Part shown: one piece after another, positions 1 through 8,681 of the stretch
Position numbering within the stretch: position 1 is the stretch's first letter
Layout of the letters: the number at the start of each line of letters is the position of its first letter
Source of the DNA: JAPOKJ01 sp031421635
GTDB lineage: Bacteria; Pseudomonadota; Gammaproteobacteria; Burkholderiales; Burkholderiaceae_E
Direction: 5' to 3'
NCBI GenBank assembly: GCA_031421635.1
Contig: JANOPA010000020.1
Location: 23,301 to 87,300 of the forward strand
DNA: 64,000 bases
Made by a program: the position numbers and the translations under genes
Notes under the pieces: generated by a model
What the model was told of the DNA's origin: nothing
Database searches by the model: none
Seen by the model: the letters and a program-made list of their open reading frames with translations, nothing else

Positions 1-1
1 C

Positions 2-802
2 AAGCGATTGCAGCAGTGCAATTACCTTCAGGCGATGGAGGGCGGAATCGATACTGCCCATGTGTCCTATGTGCATCGCTATGAGGTCGACCTAGATCCG
101 ATGCATCGAGGTACCAAGGCCATCGACTACATCAAGGCCGATGGCAACGTAAAGTTTGATATTGAACAACATGAGGGCGGTCTCACCCTTTACGGGCGAC
201 GTAGGGGCGAGCCGGACAGCCATTATTGGCGCATTACCCAGTGGCTCTTTCCTTGGTTCACTTTTATTCCACCGTTTGGCGATCACGCCCTGGGCGGCCA
301 TGTCTGGGTACCCATCGACGACGAAAACTGCTGGGCTTGGAGTATGAATTGGCATCCCTCCAAGCCACTCTCTGAACACGAGGTGGAAGTGATGAGCGCG
401 GGCAAGGGTATTCATGTGAAATACGAGCCAGGAAGTTTTCGGCCACTTGCCAATCGCGACAACGACTACCTGATTGATCGCGTCGCCCAACGCGAAAAAC
501 GCTCCTACAGTGGTGTGTTCGGATTCTCCGAGCAGGATGCCTCGTTGCAAGAGAGCATGGGCCCGATTCAAAATCATGAAGCTGAGCGTTTGCTGCCGAC
601 TGATAAGGGCATTAGCATGGCCCGGCGCATGCTCCTTGATGCGCTCGCTGGCCTGGAAAAAGGAATCGAGCCGCCTGCGCTTTTGGCTGAGTCTCATCGC
701 GTGCGTGCGGCTGGTGTCTTGTTACCCTTAGAACAAGCGCCGCAGCATTGGGCCAAGGAGCATCTCACCAATGCTTTGAAGCAACCTGTGCATTCTCTGT
801 AA
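2..802 (+). CDS. Rieske non-heme iron oxygenase, catalytic C-terminal part (5' truncated by window edge)
   Basis: The reading frame is open to the window edge, so the N-terminal Rieske [2Fe-2S] domain lies upstream; the first TTG in frame is not a true start. The visible part begins with the mononuclear-iron motif EGGIDTAHVSYVH, whose two histidines and aspartate match the Asp-x-x-His-x4-His iron site of the phthalate 4,5-dioxygenase / vanillate O-demethylase type of ring-hydroxylating oxygenases. Such enzymes use a partner reductase to hydroxylate or demethylate aromatic acids in the cytoplasm; no reductase is visible here. It precedes a Bug receptor and dehydrogenase genes on the same strand, which fits a catabolic operon. 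Family assignment is firm; the substrate is unknown. Confidence 0.88.
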   Translation, partial: KRLQQCNYLQAMEGGIDTAHVSYVHRYEVDLDPMHRGTKAIDYIKADGNVKFDIEQHEGGLTLYGRRRGEPDSHYWRITQWLFPWFTFIPPFGDHALGGHVWVPIDDENCWAWSMNWHPSKPLSEHEVEVMSAGKGIHVKYEPGSFRPLANRDNDYLIDRVAQREKRSYSGVFGFSEQDASLQESMGPIQNHEAERLLPTDKGISMARRMLLDALAGLEKGIEPPALLAESHRVRAAGVLLPLEQAPQHWAKEHLTNALKQPVHSL

Positions 803-827
803 AAGTTTAGATCAAGAGAGACCTTTC

Positions 828-1823
828 GTGAACCAAGAATCGAACCGTCGAAACGTAACGCGTTTGACAATTGCTTGCCTGGCTATTCTCGCAGCCGGAG
901 CGGCGACACCGTCCTTCGCCCAAGAATGGGCTCCCAGCAAAACGGTACGCATTGTCGTGCCCATCGTTGGGAGCACCAATGATGTGTTGGCGAGAATGAT
1001 TGCGCCCAAACTGCAAGAGGCCCTTGGCCAGGCCTTCATCGTCGACAACAAACCCGGTGCAGGCGGCAATATCGGCGCCGACTTTGTCGCCAAGTCGGCA
1101 ACGGACGGCCATACGCTTCTGATCGGCTATAACGGCCCGATTGCGGTGAACGTGAGTTTGTTCGATAAGCTGCCTTATGATCCAGTCAAGGATTTGGCGC
1201 CCATCAGTCTCATGGTCACCACTCCGAATTACTTGGTAGTCGCACCTAGCTCCGGCATCACTTCATTGGCAGATTTAGTTGCCAAAGCCAAGGCCTCTCC
1301 GGGTAAGCTCGCCTATGCATCGATTGCACTGGGTAGCTCCTCCCATCTCACCATGGAGATGCTCAAAACGGCCGCCGGGATTGATCTCACCCATGTGCCC
1401 TATAAAGGGCCACCGGCCGCATTGACAGACCTTGTGTCTGGCAATGTACAGGCCGCGTTTTTTGTCCCCGGCAACGTTCAGCAGTTTGTGAAAGAGGGCC
1501 GGCTCAAGCTTTTGGCCTCGAGCGGTGCCAAGCGGTTTGCGAGCATGCCTAATGTGCCCACCTTGGCCGAATCTGGCTATCCCGACCTGGTTGCAACCTC
1601 GTGGATTGGCCTGCTTGCACCGGGTGGTACGCCGCGCCCCATCATAGACCGTTATCACAAAGAGCTTGTGCGTATCTTGCAAACCGCAGAGATCAGGGAT
1701 AAGTTGCACGCTATGGAATTTGAAGTAGTAGCGACTTCCCCAGAGCAGTTCTCAAGCTGGATTCGTAGCGAGATTGTTCGCTGGGGAAAGGTCATCAAGT
1801 CTACTGGAGCCAAGGCCGAATAG
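828..1823 (+). CDS. Bug-family tripartite tricarboxylate transporter substrate-binding protein
   Basis: A 331-residue periplasmic solute receptor. It begins with a signal peptide (basic start, hydrophobic core to about residue 30, Ala-x-Ala type end SFAQ) followed by the family start around VRIVVP and the ligand-loop motif PGAGGNIGADFVAKS. Bug receptors are very abundant in Burkholderiales and bind carboxylates or aromatic acids. The ligand loop reads VPIVGSTND, one residue shorter than the common VPxxPGGTND form. The GTG start has an AGAGAG ribosome site 25 bases after the Rieske gene, and a dehydrogenase gene starts one base after its stop, so the three are probably co-transcribed. No membrane subunits (TctA/TctB) are adjacent, as is usual for orphan Bug genes. 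Confidence 0.92.
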   Translation: MNQESNRRNVTRLTIACLAILAAGAATPSFAQEWAPSKTVRIVVPIVGSTNDVLARMIAPKLQEALGQAFIVDNKPGAGGNIGADFVAKSATDGHTLLIGYNGPIAVNVSLFDKLPYDPVKDLAPISLMVTTPNYLVVAPSSGITSLADLVAKAKASPGKLAYASIALGSSSHLTMEMLKTAAGIDLTHVPYKGPPAALTDLVSGNVQAAFFVPGNVQQFVKEGRLKLLASSGAKRFASMPNVPTLAESGYPDLVATSWIGLLAPGGTPRPIIDRYHKELVRILQTAEIRDKLHAMEFEVVATSPEQFSSWIRSEIVRWGKVIKSTGAKAE

Positions 1824-1824
1824 G

Positions 1825-2604
1825 ATGCGACTTACCGGAAAAGTTGCTCTAATCACTGGAGCTGCAGCAGGCATTGGTGCTGCCGTTGCCCAAGTGTTTT
1901 TGCGCGAAGGTGCCCGTGTGATGCTGGTCGATTGCGATGCCACCGAGTTGGCAATGAGAGCGGACTTGCTAGGGCGGGAATTTTCACCTAGTTGTGTTCG
2001 AACCTTTGTGGCTGATGTGGCGGTCGAGTCGAGTGCCTGCGCCGCCGTGCAGAGCACAGTGGGTGTCTTCGGATGCCTTACAACTTTGGTTAACAATGCG
2101 GCCATGCGCCACTACGTCTCCTTGGAAAAGGCGAGTCGCGCCGATTGGCAAGCCATGCTTAACGTGAATACCTTGGGCACCGTGAGCTATTGCCAAGCTG
2201 CATTGCCGAGTCTGCGTACAGCGGGCAAAGGCGGTGGTGCAAGCATTATCAATGTGTCGTCGTGCTATGCGCTCGTCGGTCGCAAAGATATGGGGCTTTA
2301 CGATGCAACTAAGGCGGCTATGCTGGCAATTACCCGAACCCTCGCTCACGAGGAAGCTGAGGCAGGCATTCGAGTCAATGCCGTACTACCCGGATCGACC
2401 TTGACGGCCTTTCATGAAAAACGTGCTCGCGCACAAGGTAAGGCGATCGAGCAACTTAAGGGCGAACGGCAAGCGACCTCTTTGCTTGGACGCTGGGCCA
2501 GTGCTGACGAAGTCGCCTGGCCGATTCTCTGGTTAGCCAGTGATGAAGCCTCCTTCATTACTGGGGCCAGTCTTCCGGTCGATGGTGGCCTGACTGCGAT
2601 GTAG
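1825..2604 (+). CDS. SDR-family NAD(P)-dependent oxidoreductase
   Basis: A 259-residue classical short-chain dehydrogenase. I start it at ATG 1825, directly after the stop of the Bug gene, because MRLTGKVALITG aligns with the normal family N-terminus; a longer frame reaching back into the Bug gene adds only shadow residues. Visible motifs are the nucleotide loop TGAAAGIG, the NNAA core, the active-site serine in NVSSCYA, and the YDATK pair (Tyr-x3-Lys). The C-terminal GASLPVDGG is typical. It would oxidise or reduce an alcohol/ketone intermediate of the local catabolic pathway; the substrate cannot be read from sequence. Confidence 0.9.
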   Translation: MRLTGKVALITGAAAGIGAAVAQVFLREGARVMLVDCDATELAMRADLLGREFSPSCVRTFVADVAVESSACAAVQSTVGVFGCLTTLVNNAAMRHYVSLEKASRADWQAMLNVNTLGTVSYCQAALPSLRTAGKGGGASIINVSSCYALVGRKDMGLYDATKAAMLAITRTLAHEEAEAGIRVNAVLPGSTLTAFHEKRARAQGKAIEQLKGERQATSLLGRWASADEVAWPILWLASDEASFITGASLPVDGGLTAM

Positions 2605-2698
2605 TTCACTCACCTGATCTTCTTTCCTTTCCCCACTCGATCGCCAAAGATTGAAACCCTGAGAACTGCGAGCGCTCATCCGGCATTAAGATGGGCCG

Positions 2699-3448
2699 AT
2701 GAGCAATTTGTTTGACTTAACCGGCAAAGTGGCCTTAGTGACTGGAGGAAGCCGCGGCCTGGGTCGCGCAATGTCCCTGGCCTTCGCTTCCCAAGGCGCC
2801 GATGTCATTATCGCGTCGCGAAAGCTGGAAGCCTGTGAAATGGTGGCGGCTGAGGTGCGAGCACTCGGTCGGCGTGCCTATCCGGTTTCGGCCCACGTTG
2901 GGCGCTGGGATGCCTGCGATACCTTGATCGACCAGGCTTATGCCGAATTTGGCCGAGTGGACATCTTGGTAAATAACGCCGGTATGTCACCCCTTTACGG
3001 CAAGCTCTCGGAGGTCACGGAGGAGATGTTCGATAAGGTGGTTGGGTTAAACCTGAAAGGTCCATATCGTCTGTCGGCTGTGATCGGCGAGCGTATGGCC
3101 GAAGGCAATGGAGGAAGCATTATCAATATTTCCTCCATTGCGGCAGCGAATCCGGCGCCTAAGTCTGAGCCCTATGGTGCGGCCAAGGCCGGACTCAACA
3201 ACCTGACCCGTTCTTTCGCGTTTGCCTTCGGTCCTAAAGTGAGGGTCAATAGCATCATGGCGGGTCCGTTTCTCACGGATATCTCGAAGGCCTGGGATCT
3301 AGAGGCCTTTCAAAAGCGTGCTGAAAATTCCATGGCTCTCAAGAGAGGCGGTCAAGCCGACGAAGTGGTCGGTGCGGCCTTGTATTTTGCCAGTTCGGCC
3401 TCGTCGTTCACAACCGGCTCCGTTCTGCGGGTTGATGGCGGAACTTGA
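2699..3448 (+). CDS. SDR-family oxidoreductase (second of three)
   Basis: A 249-residue short-chain dehydrogenase with TGGSRGLG at the nucleotide site, NNAG, a serine in NISSIAA and the YGAAK catalytic pair. It ends with VLRVDGG, near the usual C-terminus. It resembles 3-oxoacyl-ACP reductase / gluconate 5-dehydrogenase-like members, a grouping too broad to give the substrate. It starts 94 bases after the previous SDR and its stop is 19 bases before the next one, so this is a run of three paralogous but clearly diverged dehydrogenases. Confidence 0.9.
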   Translation: MSNLFDLTGKVALVTGGSRGLGRAMSLAFASQGADVIIASRKLEACEMVAAEVRALGRRAYPVSAHVGRWDACDTLIDQAYAEFGRVDILVNNAGMSPLYGKLSEVTEEMFDKVVGLNLKGPYRLSAVIGERMAEGNGGSIINISSIAAANPAPKSEPYGAAKAGLNNLTRSFAFAFGPKVRVNSIMAGPFLTDISKAWDLEAFQKRAENSMALKRGGQADEVVGAALYFASSASSFTTGSVLRVDGGT

Positions 3449-3467
3449 GAAATAAGGGGACATTGCG

Positions 3468-4241
3468 GTGCCTAAACTTAGCAAACTGTCCCGCTCGGTA
3501 GCGGGTAAGGTCGTTGTAGTGACTGGCGCGGCCAGTGGCATGGGGCGCGCGACAGCTCACTTGTTCGCAGACGAAGGGGCAAGAGTCGCGGTGACCGACA
3601 TCACTTCGGTTGATGCAGTGGTCTCGGAAATCACTGCTGCGGGTAGTGTAGCCAAAGGTTGGCTGCTCGATGTATCGAGTCGGCAGCACATTCATCAAGT
3701 GGTTGCTGACATTGGCGCTTACTTCGGCGGCATTAACATTCTGATCAATAACGCGGGCATCTCAATGCACGGGCCGGTCGATTCCGAGGACTTTGAGATA
3801 CGCTGGGCCAAGAGTCTTGACGTCTTGCTCACCGCTCAGGTACGGATGATTCGCGCCGCGCTGCCTTTCTTGCGTCAAGCCAAGGATGCGAGGATCATCA
3901 ATATCGCATCCACCGAGGCGCTCGGGGCCACTCGTTTCATTAGCCCTTATACGGCCGCCAAAACTGGCGTTATCGGGCTGACCCGGTCGATGGCGGTGGA
4001 GTTGGGCCCGGACGGCATCACCGTGAATTGTATTTGTCCGGGCCCGATTAATACCGGTATGACCCAGCGTATTCCGCCTGAACAGAAAGCAGAGTTCGCT
4101 CGGCGGCGAACGGCGTTGCGACGATACGCCGAGCCAGAGGAAGTGGCGCAGATGACGCTGTCTTTATGTTTGCCCGCAGCCGGATTCGTAACCGGCGCGG
4201 TGTTACCGGTGGATGGCGGTCTAACGATTCGCAACGCCTGA
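3468..4241 (+). CDS. SDR-family oxidoreductase (third of three)
   Basis: A 257-residue short-chain dehydrogenase: TGAASGMG nucleotide loop, NNAG, serine in NIASTEA and the YTAAK catalytic pair, then the family end LPVDGG. The start is GTG 3468, with AAGGGG upstream at good spacing and only 19 bases from the preceding SDR, supporting translation from one message. The class II aldolase follows 51 bases later. Function by family is alcohol/ketone oxidoreduction with NAD(P); substrate unknown. Confidence 0.9.
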   Translation: MPKLSKLSRSVAGKVVVVTGAASGMGRATAHLFADEGARVAVTDITSVDAVVSEITAAGSVAKGWLLDVSSRQHIHQVVADIGAYFGGINILINNAGISMHGPVDSEDFEIRWAKSLDVLLTAQVRMIRAALPFLRQAKDARIINIASTEALGATRFISPYTAAKTGVIGLTRSMAVELGPDGITVNCICPGPINTGMTQRIPPEQKAEFARRRTALRRYAEPEEVAQMTLSLCLPAAGFVTGAVLPVDGGLTIRNA

Positions 4242-4292
4242 AGATCAGCAAGCAGGGCCGTATGCCCACCGTTCGTTAACCAGGAGAAAAGC

Positions 4293-5054
4293 ATGGGTGT
4301 AATCGAGAAAGCCGAACAACTTCAAATGACCCCTGCAGAATGGCAGACTCGCTGTGATCTGGCCGCCCTCTACCGCATGTGTGATTATTTTGGATGGACG
4401 GACATTCTGGCCACGCATATGTCGGCACGCATTCCGGGTGAGCCGAACACCTTTCTAATCAATCATTATGAAGAGATGTTTGATGAAATTACCGCCTCAA
4501 GCTTGATCAAGATGGATCTCGACGGCAATATTATTGGCAAACAGGGGCGCTACAACACGGCTGGGCTGACCATTCATAGCGGTGTGTACAAGGCCAGGCC
4601 AGATGCCAACTGTGTCATGCATACCCATACCCGTGCGGGCGCTGGCTTATCGATGATTCGCAAGGGCTTGCGCCCCATTAGTCAAGATGCCCTGATTGTT
4701 TATGACGATGTTGTATACCACGAGTACGGCATGCCCTCATCAAAAGAAGAATGCGATGCGTTGGGCGTGAGCTGCAAGGGTGGTAACTGTGTGATTTTGT
4801 ACAACCACGGCTTGTTGACGCTTGGCGACACCATCCCAGGGACTTTGTCGCGAATGTACATGCTCGAGCGCGCCTGTGAATTAGAGCTGATTGCACGCAA
4901 CCTGGGCGAGGCTCCTGTGGTGATCGATCCCGATGTCGTCGACGGCATTGCAAAGTCTATGCAGAGCCTCCGCAAAAAACCGGACTTTGGCGTTTATAAC
5001 TGGAAGGCACTGTTGCGCAAGATCGACAAGGACGGCACTCCCTACCGAGTGTAG
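4293..5054 (+). CDS. class II aldolase/adducin family protein
   Basis: A 253-residue protein of the class II aldolase/adducin head domain. The divalent-metal histidines are visible as HTHTRAGAG in the middle and YNHG further on, and LINHYEEMFDEI resembles the family's substrate loop. Members include fuculose-phosphate aldolase, ribulose-5-phosphate epimerase and decarboxylases or dehydratases of aromatic catabolism. The start ATG has a strong AGGAGA site. It is the last gene of the + strand run beginning with the Rieske oxygenase and faces the tartrate-dehydrogenase-like gene tail to tail. Whether it works as an aldolase or decarboxylase is open. Confidence 0.88.
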   Translation: MGVIEKAEQLQMTPAEWQTRCDLAALYRMCDYFGWTDILATHMSARIPGEPNTFLINHYEEMFDEITASSLIKMDLDGNIIGKQGRYNTAGLTIHSGVYKARPDANCVMHTHTRAGAGLSMIRKGLRPISQDALIVYDDVVYHEYGMPSSKEECDALGVSCKGGNCVILYNHGLLTLGDTIPGTLSRMYMLERACELELIARNLGEAPVVIDPDVVDGIAKSMQSLRKKPDFGVYNWKALLRKIDKDGTPYRV

Positions 5055-5159
5055 TGGGCTCAGTGTTGTTCGGGCGTGCAGTGAGGGTTTGGCGGCAGCC
5101 AGTGCAATGGCTGCTTCGCCTGGAGACAACTAGCTGGAACAAGACTCCCGCCCAGCGTC

Positions 5160-6227
5160 TTATAAAGAGGCAAGTTCTTTGCAGATGGCCTCTGTGACTT
5201 GGACCGTTGTAGCTTTGCCGCCTAAATCGGCGGTATGTAGGGCTTTGTTTGCAGTCACCCTCTCGATCGCTTTCATCAACTTCGCGGCGGCGGCGGGCTC
5301 GCCAAGATGTTCCAACATCATCACCGCAGACCAAAATGTACCAATCGGATTGGCTAGCCCTTTGCCCATAATGTCGAAGGCCGATCCGTGAATGGGTTCA
5401 AACATGGAAGGATAGCGCCGCTCTGGATCAATGTTGCCCGTAGGTGCGATGCCCAAGCTACCGGCCAGTGCGGCAGCCAAATCACTTAAGATATCGGCGT
5501 GCAAGTTGGTTGCGACAATGGTATCAAGGGAGGCCGGTCGATTGACCATTCGAGCCGTAGCCGCATCGACGAGTTCCTTGTCCCATTTGACATCCGGAAA
5601 CTCTTTGGAAACTTCGACTGCGATTTCATCCCACATCACCATGGCATGTCGCTGTGCGTTGGACTTTGTGATCACCGTCAGAAACTTTCTTTTGCGAGAC
5701 CGGGCGAGTTTGAAGGCGTAACGCATGATGCGCGTTACCCCTGCACGGGTCATCAGTGAAACGTCGGTCGCCACTTCAATGGGGTGGCCTTGGTGTGCTC
5801 TACCTCCTACACCAGCGTATTCTCCTTCGGAGTTTTCGCGCACAATCACCCAATCGAGATCTTCGGTTTTGCAGCGTTTTAACGGAGCATCAATGCCCGG
5901 CAAGATTCTCGTCGGTCGCACGTTTGCATATTGGTCGAAACCCTGGCAAATTTTTAGACGTAAGCCCCAGAGGGTAATGTGGTCTGGAATATGCGGGTCG
6001 CCCGCCGAGCCAAACAGGATGGCGTCTTTATTTCTTAGCGCATCAAGGCCATCGACGGGCATCATGATGCCGTGCTTGCGGTAGTAATCGCCGCCCCAGT
6101 CAAAGTCTTCGAATTCAAAGGAGAAATCGCTTTTTGCAGCAATTGCTTTGAGAACTTCAGTTCCGGCAGGGATCACTTCTTTGCCAATGCCGTCGCCAGG
6201 AATGTTTGCAATTTTGTAGATTTTCAT
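5160..6227 (-). CDS. tartrate dehydrogenase / D-malate dehydrogenase-type oxidative decarboxylase
   Basis: A 355-residue member of the isocitrate/isopropylmalate dehydrogenase family. The N-terminus NIPGDGIGKEV and the substrate segment GFDQYANVRPTR match the tartrate/D-malate branch (TtuC/DmlA) rather than LeuB. The motifs VIVRENSEGEYAG and EPIHGSAFDIMG (metal and NAD contacts) are complete. Known enzymes of this branch oxidise tartrate or D-malate with NAD and a divalent metal, with or without decarboxylation. It is convergent with the aldolase gene and upstream of nothing obvious on its own strand except the GST gene, 97 bases away. Confidence 0.88.
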   Translation of the reverse strand: MKIYKIANIPGDGIGKEVIPAGTEVLKAIAAKSDFSFEFEDFDWGGDYYRKHGIMMPVDGLDALRNKDAILFGSAGDPHIPDHITLWGLRLKICQGFDQYANVRPTRILPGIDAPLKRCKTEDLDWVIVRENSEGEYAGVGGRAHQGHPIEVATDVSLMTRAGVTRIMRYAFKLARSRKRKFLTVITKSNAQRHAMVMWDEIAVEVSKEFPDVKWDKELVDAATARMVNRPASLDTIVATNLHADILSDLAAALAGSLGIAPTGNIDPERRYPSMFEPIHGSAFDIMGKGLANPIGTFWSAVMMLEHLGEPAAAAKLMKAIERVTANKALHTADLGGKATTVQVTEAICKELASL

Positions 6228-6324
6228 TGAAGCTTGGTTCGTTTGTACTGGGATTAAATAAAGGTATTGTAAATTTAATTTGGGCTGCTAATCACTTCAA
6301 AAACTGATCCAGCAGCCTCGAAAA

Positions 6325-7035
6325 CTAGACCGCGCCGCCTTTGCTTTTCAAACGTTCATTTTGAGGGAACATCGCTTTGCGAGCTGCATCATCCATTTCT
6401 GCCTTAAAGGCATGCTTGGTTTTCATGGCCTCAGCGCGTGCCGCAGCCGGGCGCGCGGAGATTTCATCAAGAAGACGCTTGACTTGAGGGAAATTCGCCC
6501 ACGTTGCATCGCCCGTGCCAAGTACGAAAGGAAGGACTCGTGCCCAACCCCAGAAGGCCATATCCACCACTGAATAGTGCTCGCCCAGCATGTATCGGTT
6601 CTTCGCTAAATGCGCTTCCAAAACCTTCCAGTGTCGATGGGCTTCAAAATCATAGCGGTTCAGCGGGTATTCCTTAGGCTCAGGTGCTACATGTCGAAAA
6701 TGCACGGATTGGCCCGAGAATGGACCCACGCCGCTGGCGATAAACATCATCCAGGAGAGTAAAGCGGCGCGGCCGGGCGCATCGTTCGTTGCAGGCACGA
6801 ACTTATTCTCGCGATCACCCAAATAAAGCAGAATCGCGTTGCTATCAAAGACGGTTACGCCGTTATCCTCAATGGCAGGAACCTTTGCGTTAGGGTTCAC
6901 CTGGGTGAAATGTGCTTCGTGCTGCTGACCCATACGAGTGTCAACAGCGCAGGCCTCATAGGGCAGTCCCAATTCCTCGAGCAAGAGAGCTACCTTCATC
7001 GGGTTGGGAGCAGTGTTGTAGTAAAACTTAAGCAT
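6325..7035 (-). CDS. glutathione S-transferase family protein
   Basis: A 236-residue cytosolic glutathione S-transferase. It has an N-terminal thioredoxin-fold domain (beta start LKFYYNTAPNPMKV, cis-proline site KVPAIEDNG, glutathione-contact VFDSNAI) and an all-helical C-terminal domain with YSVVDMAFWGW. The layout resembles the bacterial YfcG/Nu-type group. It is divergent from a second GST gene 132 bases away, and two GSTs beside several SDRs could point to thioether or ether metabolism of an aromatic substrate, which is inference only. Confidence 0.88.
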   Translation of the reverse strand: MLKFYYNTAPNPMKVALLLEELGLPYEACAVDTRMGQQHEAHFTQVNPNAKVPAIEDNGVTVFDSNAILLYLGDRENKFVPATNDAPGRAALLSWMMFIASGVGPFSGQSVHFRHVAPEPKEYPLNRYDFEAHRHWKVLEAHLAKNRYMLGEHYSVVDMAFWGWARVLPFVLGTGDATWANFPQVKRLLDEISARPAAARAEAMKTKHAFKAEMDDAARKAMFPQNERLKSKGGAV

Positions 7036-7167
7036 GTGGGTGACCTTTTCTGTTGAGTGACGAAAGCGTATCTATATTAGACCTTGAATTTCAGACCTCC
7101 TAAACCTCAGAGTTCTAGAGAGAAAGCTACACTCGCAGTTCTATTACCGCGCCCTCGGAGTGATCTA

Positions 7168-7788
7168 ATGTCGACTATCAAACTTTATGGCCTAGCCGCT
7201 TCTCGAACAGTTCGTGTGATATGGATGCTGCAAGAGCTTAAATTAGCCTACGACCACGATCCTATTAGTTTTTCTGATCCGGGCCTGAAGGAATCTCCCT
7301 ATGTCGAGATCAATCCCAATGCGCGCATCCCGAGCCTAGTGGTCGACGGGTTTGCAATTTACGAGTCGCTGGCGATTAATCAGTATCTTGCCGAAAAATT
7401 TGGCGGACCCTTGGCGCCCGCCAATGCGGAGGAGCGTGGCCTGACAGCGCAGTGGTCTCTTTGGGCAATGACGGAGGTCGACAAGGACATCACTACCTGG
7501 GCGTTCAATGCCTTTATCAAACCTGAAGCTGAACGCGATGCTGGTGCGGCGCGTGCCTCACTTGAAAGCTTACAGCGCCCCTTAGCTTCCTTGGAACATA
7601 GCCTCGCTACCCGAGAATTCTTGATGGGCAAGCGCTTTACCGTTGCTGATTTGAATGTCGCCGCGACCCTGTATCGGGGCTTGGCGATGGACCTTTCCGC
7701 GTATCCAAAGGTGAGTCAATGGCTCAAGGCGTGTTGGTCACGTGAGGCGGCAATCGCAGCTCGCCGGGCGCGCGGTGATAAGGTTTGA
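7168..7788 (+). CDS. glutathione S-transferase family protein
   Basis: A 206-residue GST. I start it at ATG 7168 because MSTIKLYGLAASRTVRV aligns with the family start; the longer frame from 7084 adds a non-homologous stretch and crosses the presumed promoter region. Visible are the active-site serine region AASRTVR, the cis-proline ARIPSLVVDG, the glutathione-binding IYESLAIN, and RFTVADLN in the C-terminal domain. The enoyl-CoA hydratase gene follows 31 bases after the stop on the same strand. Confidence 0.88.
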   Translation: MSTIKLYGLAASRTVRVIWMLQELKLAYDHDPISFSDPGLKESPYVEINPNARIPSLVVDGFAIYESLAINQYLAEKFGGPLAPANAEERGLTAQWSLWAMTEVDKDITTWAFNAFIKPEAERDAGAARASLESLQRPLASLEHSLATREFLMGKRFTVADLNVAATLYRGLAMDLSAYPKVSQWLKACWSREAAIAARRARGDKV

Positions 7789-7819
7789 ACCGTCTGGCAA
7801 CACTGATTACGGATACAAA

Positions 7820-8617
7820 ATGATCTTTCCGAGCTACAAAACACTGTTACTTGAATTTCCTTTGCCCCATGTTTTGCTGGTGACGCTTAACCGTCCCGAG
7901 GTTATGAATGCCATTGGCACTCAAATGGGGCTTGATCTACATGATTTGTGGACACGGTTAACGGTGGATGCTGGCGATTTTCGGTGCGTCATCTTGACCG
8001 GCGCAGGAGACCGTGCTTTCTGCGCCGGTGGTGACCTGAAAGAGCGTCACGGTATGACGGATGCCGCTTGGCGAAGCCAGCATGAGATATTTGAGCGCGC
8101 CTATTTCACTCTTGTGGAATTGCCCATTCCAGTGTTGGCCGCTGTCAACGGTGCAGCCTATGGAGGCGGACTAGAAACGGCCTTGGCCTGCGACTTCATC
8201 TACGCAGCGCGAGGCGCGCGCATGGCACTCACCGAAACCCGCATCGGTATCATGCCCGGCGGTGGCGGCACGCAAACCCTGGCACGGGCGGTAGGTGAGC
8301 GTCGCGCCAAAGAACTTATCTTTCGCGCCAAAGTCTTTGGATGCGATGAGGCGCTAGCTTGGGGGCTCATCAATCAGATTTGCGAACCTGCGAGCTTGAT
8401 GGCCGAAGCACTGACTTGCGCCGGCGAAATTGCCGGCAATGGCCCCTTGTCAGTTCGCCAAGCCAAGAAGGCAATTCACTTCGGTCTGCAAGGCGATTTG
8501 AATACCGGAAGCCGATTTGAGATTGAGGCCTATAACCGCTTAGTATCGTCCGAAGACCGTCACGAGGGCGTCCGCGCGTTTAATGAAAAGCGCGCGCCAC
8601 AGTTTAAGGGCTACTAA
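7820..8617 (+). CDS. enoyl-CoA hydratase/isomerase (crotonase) family protein
   Basis: A 265-residue crotonase-fold protein. I prefer ATG 7820 because the fold begins just after it and the frame upstream overlaps the GST gene. The oxyanion-hole segments are clear: AFCAGGDLKE and VNGAAYGGGLE. The later segment ALTETRIGIMPGGGG has the conserved glutamate and Pro-Gly-Gly turn of hydratases. By family it adds water across, or isomerises, a 2-enoyl-CoA, as in late steps of fatty-acid, leucine or aromatic-acid degradation. It closes the catabolic island on this strand. Confidence 0.9.
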   Translation: MIFPSYKTLLLEFPLPHVLLVTLNRPEVMNAIGTQMGLDLHDLWTRLTVDAGDFRCVILTGAGDRAFCAGGDLKERHGMTDAAWRSQHEIFERAYFTLVELPIPVLAAVNGAAYGGGLETALACDFIYAARGARMALTETRIGIMPGGGGTQTLARAVGERRAKELIFRAKVFGCDEALAWGLINQICEPASLMAEALTCAGEIAGNGPLSVRQAKKAIHFGLQGDLNTGSRFEIEAYNRLVSSEDRHEGVRAFNEKRAPQFKGY

Positions 8618-8681
8618 TGCCGATGAACCAAAAATGCAATACAAGATTCTCAACCAGCCGAGATCAACGTCCGCGTCGGTG

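Noticed and set aside
92..697. Long minus-strand open frame opposite the Rieske oxygenase
   Set aside because: It is a shadow of the oxygenase gene: no domain, no ribosome site, and the plus-strand frame has clear family motifs.
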